A stretch of 64,000 nt of DNA from Rhodoblastus sp963713695 (GCA_963713695.1 CAVQMU010000001.1:124001-188000), one strand, 5' to 3'; positions 37,763-47,151 are shown, numbered from the stretch's first letter. Numbers and translations: made by a program. The notes: generated from the letters alone by a model not told the origin.

Positions 37763-37807
37763 GCGGTTTTCGGACGCGGCTACCCGACGACCCCGTCCGA
37801 AAACCGC
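37763..37807. promoter_or_regulatory. 14-bp inverted repeat in the ogt/ada-alkA divergent promoter region
   Basis: GCGGTTTTCGGACG (37763-37776) and CGTCCGAAAACCGC (37794-37807) are perfect inverted arms 17 bp apart, roughly centred between the two start codons. The arms extend imperfectly into the spacer. The position and symmetry suit a dimeric regulator of both repair genes. It does not look like the enteric Ada box, so the binding protein is unknown. Confidence 0.45.
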
Positions 37808-37842
37808 GAGACGGCGACCGCCAAAAGGCGCAGAATATTTGA

Positions 37843-39309
37843 ATGGACCTTGATCATGACGCCTGCTACCGCGCGATCTGCGCCCGCGACCCCCGTTTCG
37901 ACGGACGCCTGTTCACGGGTGTCAGGACGACCGGGATCTATTGTCGTCCAGTCTGCCCGGCGCGGACGCCGCGGCGGGAAAACGTCGTGTTTTTTCCGAC
38001 CGCCGCGGCGGCGCAGGAGGCGGACTTCCGTCCCTGCCTGCGCTGCCGTCCCGAAACGGCGCCCGATCTCGGGGCATGGCGCGGATCGTCGAACACTGTT
38101 TCGCGCGCGCTCGCACTGATCGAAATGGGCGCGCTCGACGAGGAAAGCGTCGATGCGCTCGCCGAGCGAGTTGGCGTCGGCGAACGCCAGTTGCGCCGCC
38201 TGTTCGACCAGCATCTCGGGGCCTCGCCGGTCGCCGTCGCCCAGACGCGCCGCGTGCTGCTCGCAAAGCAACTGATCCATGAAACCGCGATGCCGATGAC
38301 CTCGGTCGCGCTGGCCTCGGGCTTCGGCAGCCTGCGGCGCTTCAACGAGGCCTTCAAGACGCTGTTCGGCCGGCCGCCGCTGGAGCTGCGCCGCGCAAAG
38401 GGAATGGCCGAGGGAGTTGGTGCGCCCGGTGAAACAACTCTCTTGCTACGTTACAGGCCACCCTATGACTGGCCGGCGATGCTCGAATTTTTGCGCGCCC
38501 GCGCGATCACGGGCGTCGAAAGCATTGGCGAGGGCGTTTACCGGCGATCGATTTCGCTCGGCGGCGAAGACGGGACGGTTTCAGTGCAGGCGACCGAGAC
38601 CAACGCCCTGAAGGTCCATGTGCGCTTCCCGAAGCTCTCGGCCCTGCCCAACATCATCGCGCGGCTGCGCCGGGTGTTCGATCTCGCCGCCGATCCGGAG
38701 GCGGTGGCGCTCGACCTCTCACGCGACGCGCGGCTGGCGGCGCTGGTCGCCGTTCGTCCCGGCCTTCGCTTGCCGGGCGCCTGGGACGGCTTCGAGCTCG
38801 CCGTCCGCGCCGTTCTCGGCCAGCAGATTTCCGTCGGAGCCGCGGCAGGCCTCGCCGCGCGTCTCACCGCGAGATTCGGCAAGAAGCTGGCTGGCGGCGA
38901 TCCCGCCCTGACCCATCTGTTTCCCGAACCCGAAGTCCTCGCGGCAGCCGATCTCTCGGCCATGGGCATGCCCGGCGCGCGTGCGAAAACCCTGTCGGGG
39001 CTCGCCGCAGCGGTCGCCGCCAACCCCCGCATTTTCGAGGCGGGACATTCGCTCGACGAGGCCATGGCGCAGCTGCGCGCGCTTCCGGGCGTCGGCGAAT
39101 GGACGGCGCAATATATCGCCATGCGCCTCCTGCGCGAGCCCGACGCTTTTCCTGCCGCCGACATCGGCCTTTTGCGCGCCATGGCGGGGGAGGACGGCGC
39201 GCGGCCCACGCCTCGCCAATTGCTCGCGCAGGCCGAGCTTTGGCGCCCCTGGCGCGCCTATGCCGCACAGCATCTCTGGACGTCGGGCGCGAAGAGACCC
39301 GCCGCCTGA
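37843..39309 (+). CDS. Ada metal-binding/AraC-HTH domain fused to AlkA-type 3-methyladenine DNA glycosylase
   Basis: A 488-residue protein. Residues 1-75 form the Ada methylphosphotriester domain with Cys ligands C34, C38, C65 and C68. An AraC-type HTH follows (SVDALAERVGVGERQLRRLF). The AlkA part has a helix-hairpin-helix LPGVGEWTAQY (414-424) and catalytic D440 in AADIGLLRA. So it senses methylated phosphates, binds DNA, and excises alkylated bases; the O6-methylguanine transferase domain of true Ada is absent and is supplied by the divergent ogt. This domain order is known in many actinobacteria and proteobacteria. Confidence 0.93.
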   Translation: MDLDHDACYRAICARDPRFDGRLFTGVRTTGIYCRPVCPARTPRRENVVFFPTAAAAQEADFRPCLRCRPETAPDLGAWRGSSNTVSRALALIEMGALDEESVDALAERVGVGERQLRRLFDQHLGASPVAVAQTRRVLLAKQLIHETAMPMTSVALASGFGSLRRFNEAFKTLFGRPPLELRRAKGMAEGVGAPGETTLLLRYRPPYDWPAMLEFLRARAITGVESIGEGVYRRSISLGGEDGTVSVQATETNALKVHVRFPKLSALPNIIARLRRVFDLAADPEAVALDLSRDARLAALVAVRPGLRLPGAWDGFELAVRAVLGQQISVGAAAGLAARLTARFGKKLAGGDPALTHLFPEPEVLAAADLSAMGMPGARAKTLSGLAAAVAANPRIFEAGHSLDEAMAQLRALPGVGEWTAQYIAMRLLREPDAFPAADIGLLRAMAGEDGARPTPRQLLAQAELWRPWRAYAAQHLWTSGAKRPAA

Positions 39310-39312
39310 CGG

Positions 39313-39671
39313 TCAATCGCCGACGAATGATTTGAAGCCGCCGAAGAACATGCGCCTGGCGTCAAACGGCATGGCCTCCGGCGCCATGCCGGCCATGCGT
39401 GGGTCTTTCATGGCCTTGGCGTTGACCTCGTCGCGTTTCCCGCGCGATTCATAGGTGGCGATGCCGACGAAAACCGTCTCGTCGGGCTTCAAATCCACGC
39501 TTTGCGGGAGGACGTGATTTTTCCCGGAGGCGCGTCGTCCGCTTCGATCTCCACAGCGGACAAGGCGCCGTGTTCGCGCCAGACGGTCACAAAAATTTCG
39601 GCCTGCTCGCGATAGGCGGCGAGGTTCTGCTTCGGCACGGGAACGACGAAAATGTCGGTATAATGGCCCAT
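39313..39671 (-). CDS. DUF1428 family protein, one frameshift
   Basis: MGHYTDIFVVPVPKQNLAAYREQAEI, read in two parts, then VWREHGAL and, after a lost base in the G-run near 39523, HVLPQSVDLKPDETVFVG, RDEVNAKAMKDPRM and MPFDARRMFFGGF. This matches DUF1428, small ferredoxin-like (dimeric alpha/beta barrel) proteins of unknown function. GGAGAACAGCC precedes ATG 39671. It sits 30 bp after the VOC gene and likely shares its transcript. Confidence 0.82.
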
Positions 39672-39701
39672 GGCTGTTCTCCCCGGACATGTCAGCATTC
39701 C

Positions 39702-40187
39702 CTAACCCGCGTGCGCCCTTTCGAGTTGCGCGACATCGAGTTTGACCATTTGCATCATCGCCTTGAAGACGCGAGCCTTCTGTTGTGCGTCGCCCTCTTG
39801 CAACAGCCGTGGCAGAGCCTCCGGCACGATCTGCCAGGAAAGGCCGTAACGATCCCTGAGCCAGCCACATTGTACGGGCTTGCCGCCATCGGCGGTCAGC
39901 GCGTCCCATAAACGGTCGACCTCGGACTGGTCGGCGCAGCTCACCGACATCGAGACGGCCTCGGTGAACGAAAACTGCGGCCCGCCGTTCAGCGCCTGAA
40001 ACCGCTGGCCCGCCAGAGTAAACTCGACGAGCAGGACCTGCCCGGCCTGCCCCGCGGGAAAATCGACGGCGGCGCATGCTATCGATTCGATCCGTGAATC
40101 CGGCAGCAGCGATGTGTAGAATCGCGCCGCTTCCTCCGCTTGTCCGTCGAACCACAAACAGGGCGCTATACGCTGTTTTTCGACCAT
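39702..40187 (-). CDS. VOC/PhnB-like protein (3-demethylubiquinone-9 methyltransferase-like domain)
   Basis: A 161-residue glyoxalase-fold protein: MVEKQRIAPCLWFDGQAEEA, FYTSLLPDS, VLLVEFTLAGQRFQALNGG, then DRLWDALTADGG, CGWLRDRYGLSWQIVP. These are the marks of the PF06983 PhnB-like group, of unknown enzymatic role. GGGAGGAACA precedes its ATG, which lies inside the 3' end of the oxidoreductase gene (22-bp overlap). Confidence 0.88.
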   Translation of the reverse strand: MVEKQRIAPCLWFDGQAEEAARFYTSLLPDSRIESIACAAVDFPAGQAGQVLLVEFTLAGQRFQALNGGPQFSFTEAVSMSVSCADQSEVDRLWDALTADGGKPVQCGWLRDRYGLSWQIVPEALPRLLQEGDAQQKARVFKAMMQMVKLDVAQLERAHAG

Positions 40188-43100
40188 TGTTCCTCCCGGT
40201 TTTCGCGCGCGCCCTCGTCCGCCGCCAGGAAGCGGCGCTTCAGCTCGGTCTCGCGCTGTTTCGCCTTTGCGGCGTAACGCGCCTTCACATGGCCATAGCC
40301 TCGAATATCAAGGGCGAGCGAGGCGCGCTCGACGGCGACGTCAAGATTCGCCCGCGTAAGCGCCGAGCCGATTTCGTCCCCCAGCCGCTCGTGGTCGGCG
40401 ATGAGCGCGCGTTCGGCTTGCCGGTCCGGCGAGAAGCGGAAGGGATCCAAAACCGTGCCGCGCAAAAAGCGCAAGCTTGCGAGCAGGCGCAGCGCCGGCA
40501 GCATCCAGCCGCCGAATTTTCTTTTGCGCGGACCCGTCGCGCCGGGTGAGGAGAGAATCGGCGGCGCGAAATGGAAGGACAGCGAATAATCGCCTGTGAA
40601 TGTCGAGCGAATCTGCTCCAGGAACGCCGGTCGCGCATAGAGCCGCGCAACCTCGTATTCGTCCTTGAAGGCGAGCAGCTTGAAATAGGAGAGCGCATAG
40701 GCGCGGGTGAGCCTGTCGCTTGCAGGATCGATTCGCGCTTCGGTCGTGCGCAGGCTTTCGACGCGGGCGAGAAAGCGCGCGGCGTATTTGCGGTTCTGGT
40801 AAGCCCTCAACTCCCTCGCGAGCGCATCGATCATTTCCGGCAGCGGCTTCTCCGCCAGCGGGGCTTCGTTTTCGCGAGTCCGGTCGAGCCCGGCGGCCTT
40901 CTCCACCGCCTCTGGATCGTGGGCGGCGCGGCGCCCCCAGAAAAAGGCCCGCCTGTTCTGCTCGACCGCGACGCCATGCGACTCGATCGCCCGGAGCAGC
41001 GAGGCCGCGGTCAAGGGCAGCGCGCCCACCTGGAAGGCGTAGCCGAGCAGGAAGGGATTGGTCGCGATGGAATCGCCCAGCAGCGCGGTCGCGAGACGCG
41101 AAGCCCCGAGGAAATCGGCGCGGCCGACGCCGCAGGCTTCCGTGATCACCCTCTCCATCGCCTCATGCTGGAAGACGGGATCGGGATTTCGCATGATATC
41201 GCCGCTCTTGGCTTGCGCCGAAAAAGCGCGGACGAATTCGCTGGTGATGGAAAAGTCGTTGTTGACGATGGCGCGGGTGAAGCCGGGGCGCAGCTTGAAG
41301 ATGGTTTCGGGAGAGGCGGAGACGACGAGGTCGCATCCGATCAGCACATTGGTCTCGCCGGAGGAAATGCGGGTGGCGTGCAGTTCTTGGTCGCGCGGGG
41401 CTATGCGGATATGGGTCATGACCGGGCCGCCTTTCTGCGCGAGGCCGGCCATGTCAAGCGCCGAGACATTGCGGTCCTCCAGGGCCGCCGCCGCGCCGAT
41501 CAAAGCGCCGAGGGTCACGACGCCCGTGCCGCCGACGCCGGTGATGAGAATGGAGCAGGGCTCGTCAAGGCTTGCCGGCGTGGGCTCCGGCAAGCCTTCG
41601 ATCCAGTCGAGATTGTCCGCGCCCTTGGCCTTGCGCAACTGCCCCCCTTCGACTGTGACAAAGCTCGGGCAGAACCCTTCGACGCAGGAAAAATCCTTGT
41701 TGCAGGAAGATTGGTCGACCGCGCGCTTGCGACCGAGATTGGTCTCGACGGGAACGATCGACATGCAATTGGATTGCGCGCTGCAATCGCCGCAGTTTTC
41801 GCAGACGCTCGTGTTGATGAATGCGCGCAAGGCCGGGTCCGGATACGTCCCGGCCTTGCGGCGGCGCCGCTTTTCCGCGGCGCAGGTCTGGTCGTAGATG
41901 AGCGCAGTGACGCCATCGATGTTTCGCAGCAGGCGCTCGACTTCGGCGAGGTCATGCCGGTCGCGCACGTCCACGCCCGACGGCAGCAACCCCGCGCCGA
42001 GATATTGATCCGGAAACTCGCTCACGACCACGACGCTGGACACATTCTCCGCCAGCAATTGCCTTGCAATCATCGGCACGGTCAGGGCGCCTTCGACAGG
42101 CTGTCCCCCGGTCATGGCGACCGCGTCATTATAGAGGATCTTGTATGTGATCGGCGCTTTGGCCGCGACCGCCTGCCGGATCGCCAGCAAGCCCGAGTGC
42201 TGGTAGGTGCCGTCTCCGAGATTGGCGAAGACGTGACTTGTTTTCGTGAAGGGCGCCTGCCCGACCCAGGCCGCCCCCTCGCCGCCCATTTGCGAAAAGG
42301 TCTGGGTCCCCTCCGGATTGAGCCATGTCGCCATGTAATGGCAGCCGATGCCGGCGAGCGCGCGGCTGCCCTCGGGCAGGCTCATCGTCGACCTGTTGTG
42401 CGGGCAGCCCGAGCAATAATGCGGCACGCGCATCGGCATGCTTTTTAATGCGGCGGAGTTGCACTCGTTGGCGTTGAGCAGCGCGAGACGCTCGGCGAGG
42501 GAATCGTCCTTGTGAAAACGCGCGATGCGCGCGGCGATCACCCGGGCGATGATCGCCGGGCTCAATTCGCCCGCCGCAGGCAATTGCCATTCCTCATGCG
42601 GCAATTCCCATTCGCCCTTGTCGGAATATTTGCCGATCACCCGCGGGCGCACGTCATCACGCCAATTGTAGAGCTGTTCCTTGAGCTGGTATTCGATGAG
42701 CTGGCGCTTTTCCTCGACAACCAGAATTTCTTCGAGCCCTTCGGCGAAATGACGCACGCCCTCGGAATCGAGCGGCCAGTTCATGCCGACCTTGTAGACG
42801 CGGATGCCGATTTCCGCGGCGCGTGCGGCGGAGATTTGCAGGTCGTCAAGCGCCTGCCGCACGTCGAGATAGGATTTGCCCGTCGAGACGATGCCGAGCC
42901 GGGCGCGCGGGCTGTCGATGACGATTCGGTCGAGACCGTTCGCCCTGGCGTAGGCCATGGCGGCATAGACCTTGGTGTGCTGAAGACGAAGCTCCTGCTC
43001 CAGCGCCGCATCGGGCCAGCGGATGTTCAGCCCGTCGGGCGGCACGATGAAATCCGCGGGAATCAAGCTTTTGATGCGGAAGGGATCGATCGAGACGACC

Positions 43101-43753
43101 GCCGAGCTTTCGACAGTATCTGCAGTGGCCTTCAGCGCCGTCCAGCAGCCGGAATAGCGCGACATGGCCCAGCCGTGCAGGCCGAAATCGAGATATTCCT
43201 GAACATCGGAGGGATTGAGCACGGGAATCATCGCCGAAGCGAACATGTGCTCGCTTTGATGCGGCAAAGTCGAGGAGCGCGCGCCATGGTCGTCGCCGGC
43301 GATCGCCAGCACGCCGCCCCAGGGCGAGGTCCCCGCGGCATTGGCATGTTTCAGCGCGTCCATGCTGCGGTCGACGCCCGGTCCCTTGGCGTACCACATG
43401 GCGAAGACGCCGTCGTAAAGCGCGCCGTCGAAGAGATTGACCTGCTGCGAGCCCCAGACCGAGGTCGCGGCGAGGTCCTCGTTGAGGCCCGGCTGGAATT
43501 TTACGTGATGCCTCTCGAGCTCTTGGCTCGTTTCCCACAAGGTCTGGTCGAGCCCGCCCAGCGGCGAGCCGCGATAGCCCGAAATGAAGCCGGCGGTGTT
43601 CTTGCCAATCGCCAGATCGCGCTGGCGTTGCAGGATCGGCAACAGCGCCAGCGCCTGCACGCCGGACAGGAATTTCCGCCCGCCGCCCGGCGAGGGCTTG
43701 TCGCGGTCGCGCTCGTCGTTCGGACCTCTAGCGGAAACCTCAGCCAAAGCCAT
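40166..43753 (-). CDS. Indolepyruvate:ferredoxin oxidoreductase-type 2-oxoacid enzyme, fused form
   Basis: A 1195-residue single chain. An N-terminal pyrimidine-binding transketolase-like part (GYRGSPLGGLDQ; AIAGDDHGARSSTLPHQSE) is followed by the TPP-binding part (CSGCPHNRST; NLGDGTYQHSGLLAI; YNDAVAMTGGQP). Next come a Cys-rich stretch (CENCGDCSAQSNC; CNKDFSC) for an Fe-S centre and a C-terminal gamma-like domain (GVGGTGVVTLGALIG; KGGPVMTHIRI). Such enzymes oxidatively decarboxylate aryl or branched 2-oxoacids to acyl-CoA. The liu genes nearby make a branched-chain role possible. No frame breaks. Confidence 0.88.
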   Translation of the reverse strand: MALAEVSARGPNDERDRDKPSPGGGRKFLSGVQALALLPILQRQRDLAIGKNTAGFISGYRGSPLGGLDQTLWETSQELERHHVKFQPGLNEDLAATSVWGSQQVNLFDGALYDGVFAMWYAKGPGVDRSMDALKHANAAGTSPWGGVLAIAGDDHGARSSTLPHQSEHMFASAMIPVLNPSDVQEYLDFGLHGWAMSRYSGCWTALKATADTVESSAVVSIDPFRIKSLIPADFIVPPDGLNIRWPDAALEQELRLQHTKVYAAMAYARANGLDRIVIDSPRARLGIVSTGKSYLDVRQALDDLQISAARAAEIGIRVYKVGMNWPLDSEGVRHFAEGLEEILVVEEKRQLIEYQLKEQLYNWRDDVRPRVIGKYSDKGEWELPHEEWQLPAAGELSPAIIARVIAARIARFHKDDSLAERLALLNANECNSAALKSMPMRVPHYCSGCPHNRSTMSLPEGSRALAGIGCHYMATWLNPEGTQTFSQMGGEGAAWVGQAPFTKTSHVFANLGDGTYQHSGLLAIRQAVAAKAPITYKILYNDAVAMTGGQPVEGALTVPMIARQLLAENVSSVVVVSEFPDQYLGAGLLPSGVDVRDRHDLAEVERLLRNIDGVTALIYDQTCAAEKRRRRKAGTYPDPALRAFINTSVCENCGDCSAQSNCMSIVPVETNLGRKRAVDQSSCNKDFSCVEGFCPSFVTVEGGQLRKAKGADNLDWIEGLPEPTPASLDEPCSILITGVGGTGVVTLGALIGAAAALEDRNVSALDMAGLAQKGGPVMTHIRIAPRDQELHATRISSGETNVLIGCDLVVSASPETIFKLRPGFTRAIVNNDFSITSEFVRAFSAQAKSGDIMRNPDPVFQHEAMERVITEACGVGRADFLGASRLATALLGDSIATNPFLLGYAFQVGALPLTAASLLRAIESHGVAVEQNRRAFFWGRRAAHDPEAVEKAAGLDRTRENEAPLAEKPLPEMIDALARELRAYQNRKYAARFLARVESLRTTEARIDPASDRLTRAYALSYFKLLAFKDEYEVARLYARPAFLEQIRSTFTGDYSLSFHFAPPILSSPGATGPRKRKFGGWMLPALRLLASLRFLRGTVLDPFRFSPDRQAERALIADHERLGDEIGSALTRANLDVAVERASLALDIRGYGHVKARYAAKAKQRETELKRRFLAADEGARENREEQWSKNSV

Positions 43754-43845
43754 GCCGGCGCCCCATCCCCTTATAAAGATAAGCGCCGGGCCGTTTGACG
43801 CAAGCCGGCCGCCGCCCGATATTGCTTTCAGGGGCGGGGCGGGTC

Positions 43846-45339
43846 TTGGACGGACAGGTTCTCGAAATTTTCATCATCGGCGGGGGCGTCAACGGCTGCG
43901 GCCTGGCGCGCGACGCCGCCGGGCGCGGCTATAGCGTCGGCCTCGCCGAAATGAACGATCTCGCGGCTGGAACCTCGTCGAAATCGACCAAGCTCGTGCA
44001 TGGCGGCTTGCGCTATCTTGAATCCGGACAGTTCCGGCTTGTGCGCGAATCGCTCGCCGAGCGCGAAGTCCTGCTGCGCGTGGCGCCGCATCTGGTGCAG
44101 CCGCTGCGGTTCGTCCTGCCTTTGCAGGAGGGCATGCGTCCGGCCTGGCTGCTGCGTCTCGGGCTCTTCCTTTATGACCATCTCGGCGGCCGCAAGACAT
44201 TGCCCGCGACGGTCGCGCTCGATCTCGCCAAAGACGAGGCGGGCAAGCCGCTCCAAAAGCAATTCACGGGAGCTTTCGCCTATGCCGATTGCCGCGTGGA
44301 CGATTCGCGCCTTGTCGTCCTCAACGCCCGCGACGCCGCCGATCGCGGGGCGACAATATTGCCGCGTAAAAAAGTTTATTCCGCGCGCCCGTCGAATGAT
44401 CTCTGGCGCGTCGGCCTGCGCGACGGCGCGACCGGCGTCGAGACGGAAATTTTTTCGCGATTGCTGGTCAATGCCGCGGGCCCCTGGGTCGACAAGGTCC
44501 TGGCCGGCGCTCTTGCGCGCAAAATTTCGCCGCGCCTTCGTCTGGTGCGCGGCAGCCACATCGTTGTGCGGAAAATGTTCGATCACGACGGCGCCTATAT
44601 TTTCCAGAACGCGGACGGCCGCATCGTCTTCGCCATCGCCTATCAGGACGATTTCACGCTGATCGGCACGACCGACGTCGATTTCGTCGGGGATCCCGGC
44701 GACGCCGCGATCACGCCTGACGAGACCGACTATCTCCTGCGCGCGACGAATGCCTGCTTCGAGCAGCGGGTCGGTCCTTCGGATATCGTATGGTCCTACT
44801 CCGGCGTGCGGCCCCTGCTCGATAACGGCGCCGATGTTGCGCAGAAGACCACGCGCGAAAATTTCATCGAGGACGCGCGTGTCGACGGCGCCCCGCTGAT
44901 CAATGTTTTCGGCGGCAAGATCACCTCCTATCGCCGGCTCGCCGAAAAAATCCTTTTGCGCGCAGCCGGGTTGATTCCTGTGCGTGGAAAACCCTGGACC
45001 GCGAGCGCTCCCCTGCCGGGCGGAAATTTCTCCGGCGGCGATTTCCAGGTGTTTCTGGCCGAGTTGCGGGCGGAAAAACCTTTTCTCCCGGGCGATCTGG
45101 CGCTGCGGCTGGCGCGCGCATATGGAACGGAATGCCTGCGCTTTCTCAGCTCTGCGCAAGGGATTGGCGATCTCGGCGAGAAATTTGGCGGCGGACTTTT
45201 TGGCGTCGAAGTGGATCACCTCGTAGCGCGCGAATGGGCTGAAACGACCGACGACATTTTGTGGCGGCGGACAAAACTCGGGTTGCGCGCACAAGAAATC
45301 GACGTGGACAAGCTCGCAAATTATCTCGTAGCGAAATGA
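43846..45339 (+). CDS. glpD: Glycerol-3-phosphate dehydrogenase (FAD, aerobic)
   Basis: A 497-residue membrane-associated flavoprotein feeding electrons from glycerol-3-phosphate to quinone. The FAD loop IFIIGGGVNGCGLARDAAGRG is near the N-terminus, followed by SSKSTKLVHGGLRYLE, the family hallmark. FGGKITSYRRLAEK is the C-terminal domain entry. I take TTG 43846 (then DGQVLE) because the GGGGCGGGGCGGG stretch just upstream can act as the ribosome site. A TTG at 43795 would leave only 41 bp for two divergent promoters. Confidence 0.92.
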   Translation: MDGQVLEIFIIGGGVNGCGLARDAAGRGYSVGLAEMNDLAAGTSSKSTKLVHGGLRYLESGQFRLVRESLAEREVLLRVAPHLVQPLRFVLPLQEGMRPAWLLRLGLFLYDHLGGRKTLPATVALDLAKDEAGKPLQKQFTGAFAYADCRVDDSRLVVLNARDAADRGATILPRKKVYSARPSNDLWRVGLRDGATGVETEIFSRLLVNAAGPWVDKVLAGALARKISPRLRLVRGSHIVVRKMFDHDGAYIFQNADGRIVFAIAYQDDFTLIGTTDVDFVGDPGDAAITPDETDYLLRATNACFEQRVGPSDIVWSYSGVRPLLDNGADVAQKTTRENFIEDARVDGAPLINVFGGKITSYRRLAEKILLRAAGLIPVRGKPWTASAPLPGGNFSGGDFQVFLAELRAEKPFLPGDLALRLARAYGTECLRFLSSAQGIGDLGEKFGGGLFGVEVDHLVAREWAETTDDILWRRTKLGLRAQEIDVDKLANYLVAK

Positions 45340-45354
45340 TCTCGGAGAAAGACC

Positions 45355-46842
45355 GTGGCGGGGGAATTCATCGGCGCGATCGATCAGGGCACGACCAGTT
45401 CGCGCTTCATCATTTTCGACCACATGGGCGAACTCGTCGCATTCGACCAGAGGGAGCACCGGCAGATCTGTCCGAAGCCCGGCTGGGTCGAGCATGATCC
45501 CGAGGAAATATGGAGCAACGTTCAAGCGGTGACTCCAGGCGCATTGGCAAAGGCTGATTTGAAGCCGTCCGATCTCCGGGCGGTCGGCATCGCCAACCAG
45601 CGCGAGACGGCTCTGGTCTGGTCCCGCAGGACAGGAAAACCCCTGCGCAACGCCATCGTCTGGATGGATACGCGCACAGACCGACTGGTCGCGCATTTTG
45701 CGCGCGACGGCGGCCCGGATTTTTTGCGCGAAAAGACGGGACTGCCGCTTGCTACCTATTTTTCCGGCCTGAAATGGCGATGGCTGCTTGATCATGTTCC
45801 TGGCCTGCGCGAACAGGCCGAAACCGGCGACGCCCTGTTCGGCACGATCGACACGTGGATCGCCTGGAAGCTGACGGGCGGCCTGCATGTGACGGATGTC
45901 ACCAACGCCTCGCGCACCCAGTTGATGAATTTGCACACGCTCGATTGGGACGACGAAATCCTCGCCCTATTCGACCTGCCGAGGGCCGCCCTGCCGCAAA
46001 TCCGCTCTTCCAGCGAGATCTACGGCGTCGCGCGGGAGCCACTTTCCGGAGTGTCGCTGGCGGGCATTCTTGGCGACCAGCAGGCGGCCTTGTTCGGGCA
46101 GGCCTGCCTGAGGCCGGGGCAGGCGAAGAACACCTATGGCACCGGCTGTTTCCTGCTGATGAACACCGGCGACAAGCCGGTTCATTCACAATCGGGCCTG
46201 ATCGCCACGCTGGCCTACAAGCTCGGCGACGCCCCGGCGGTTTACGCGCTTGAAGGGTCGATCGCCATCGCCGGGGCGCTAGTGCAATGGCTGCGTGACA
46301 ATCTCGGGCTGATCGGGTCGGCGGAGGAAATCGAGGCTTTGGCGGCGAGCGTGCCCGACAATGGAGACGTCTATTTCGTGCCGGCCTTTTCAGGGCTTTA
46401 TGCGCCGCATTGGCGGGGGGACGCGCGGGGCGTCGTCGCGGGCCTCACGCGCTTCGCCAACAAGGGCCATTTCGCGAGGGCGGCGCTGGAGTCCACGGCC
46501 TACCAGACGCGCGACGTTGTCGATGCCATGGTCCGGGACTCCGGCGTAAAAATGAGCGAGTTGCGGGTTGATGGCGGCATGGTCGTCAATGCCCTGCTGA
46601 TGCAGTTCCAGAGCAACATTCTCGATGTCCCCGTCATCAGGCCCAAGGTGATCGAGACCACGGCGCTTGGCGCGGCCTACGCGGCCGGCCTGGCGGTCGG
46701 TTTTTGGCAATCGCCGCAGGAGATCGAGGCCAACTGGGCCGAGGATAAGCGCTGGATTCCTGGCATGGACGAGAATTCACGGGAAAAACTTTTTGCATCC
46801 TGGCGGAAGGCGGTGCGGCGCTCGTTCGACTGGATCGAATGA
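45355..46842 (+). CDS. glpK: Glycerol kinase
   Basis: A 495-residue FGGY kinase, GTG start at 45355, 15 bp after glpD. AIDQGTTSSRFIIFD is the phosphate-1 loop, PGWVEHDPEEIW and IANQRET the glycerol site, GDQQAALFGQ and TYGTGCFLLMNTG the nucleotide site, and VDGGMVVNALLMQFQ the adenosine motif. It phosphorylates glycerol for GlpD. No glpF or glpR is seen nearby. Confidence 0.95.
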   Translation: MAGEFIGAIDQGTTSSRFIIFDHMGELVAFDQREHRQICPKPGWVEHDPEEIWSNVQAVTPGALAKADLKPSDLRAVGIANQRETALVWSRRTGKPLRNAIVWMDTRTDRLVAHFARDGGPDFLREKTGLPLATYFSGLKWRWLLDHVPGLREQAETGDALFGTIDTWIAWKLTGGLHVTDVTNASRTQLMNLHTLDWDDEILALFDLPRAALPQIRSSSEIYGVAREPLSGVSLAGILGDQQAALFGQACLRPGQAKNTYGTGCFLLMNTGDKPVHSQSGLIATLAYKLGDAPAVYALEGSIAIAGALVQWLRDNLGLIGSAEEIEALAASVPDNGDVYFVPAFSGLYAPHWRGDARGVVAGLTRFANKGHFARAALESTAYQTRDVVDAMVRDSGVKMSELRVDGGMVVNALLMQFQSNILDVPVIRPKVIETTALGAAYAAGLAVGFWQSPQEIEANWAEDKRWIPGMDENSREKLFASWRKAVRRSFDWIE

Positions 46843-46993
46843 GACGCCTTTCTGGCTATTGTCGTCGAGGCGGACGCCGGACCCAGAAGAGGCGGCAAAG
46901 ATAACGCCGCGATCCAGTCGCGGTCGCTTCGGCTTTCGGCTGGCTTCGAAGAAGTCAAACGCATCGATCGTCGCGAAAACTCAGGGCACGGCG
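46843..46993. other. Non-coding gap after glpK
   Basis: The 308 bp between glpK and the kinase are largely empty apart from the small ORF at 46994-47143. I see no terminator hairpin with a T-tract in the first 150 bp. Confidence 0.4.
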
Positions 46994-47143
46994 ATGTCGA
47001 TTAGCTCGACCGCGAGCTCGGCCATGGTTGCGATGAACGCCGGGCCGGCGGCGAGCGCCGATCGTCGGCTTTCCAATTCGGTCGACCAGCAGGTACGCAT
47101 GGAATTGAGTAGCGAAATCTGGTACGGTGCGACGTCCGGGTAG
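46994..47143 (+). CDS. Possible 49-residue small protein upstream of the HWE kinase
   Basis: The frame reads MSISSTASSAMVAMNAGPAA and ends SEIWYGATSG-stop at 47143. AGGG lies 8 bases before the ATG. The stop is 8 bp from the kinase ATG, with the kinase's GGAAT site in between, so translational coupling is possible. The Ser/Ala/Met-rich start followed by a polar DQQVRMEL helix vaguely recalls short YjfB-like putative motility proteins. Real coding status is uncertain. Confidence 0.35.
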   Translation: MSISSTASSAMVAMNAGPAASADRRLSNSVDQQVRMELSSEIWYGATSG

Positions 47144-47151
47144 GAATTGCG

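Noticed and set aside
43828..45936. A 702-codon minus-strand frame across glpD
   Set aside because: It is a GC-driven shadow of glpD with no domain or ribosome site.
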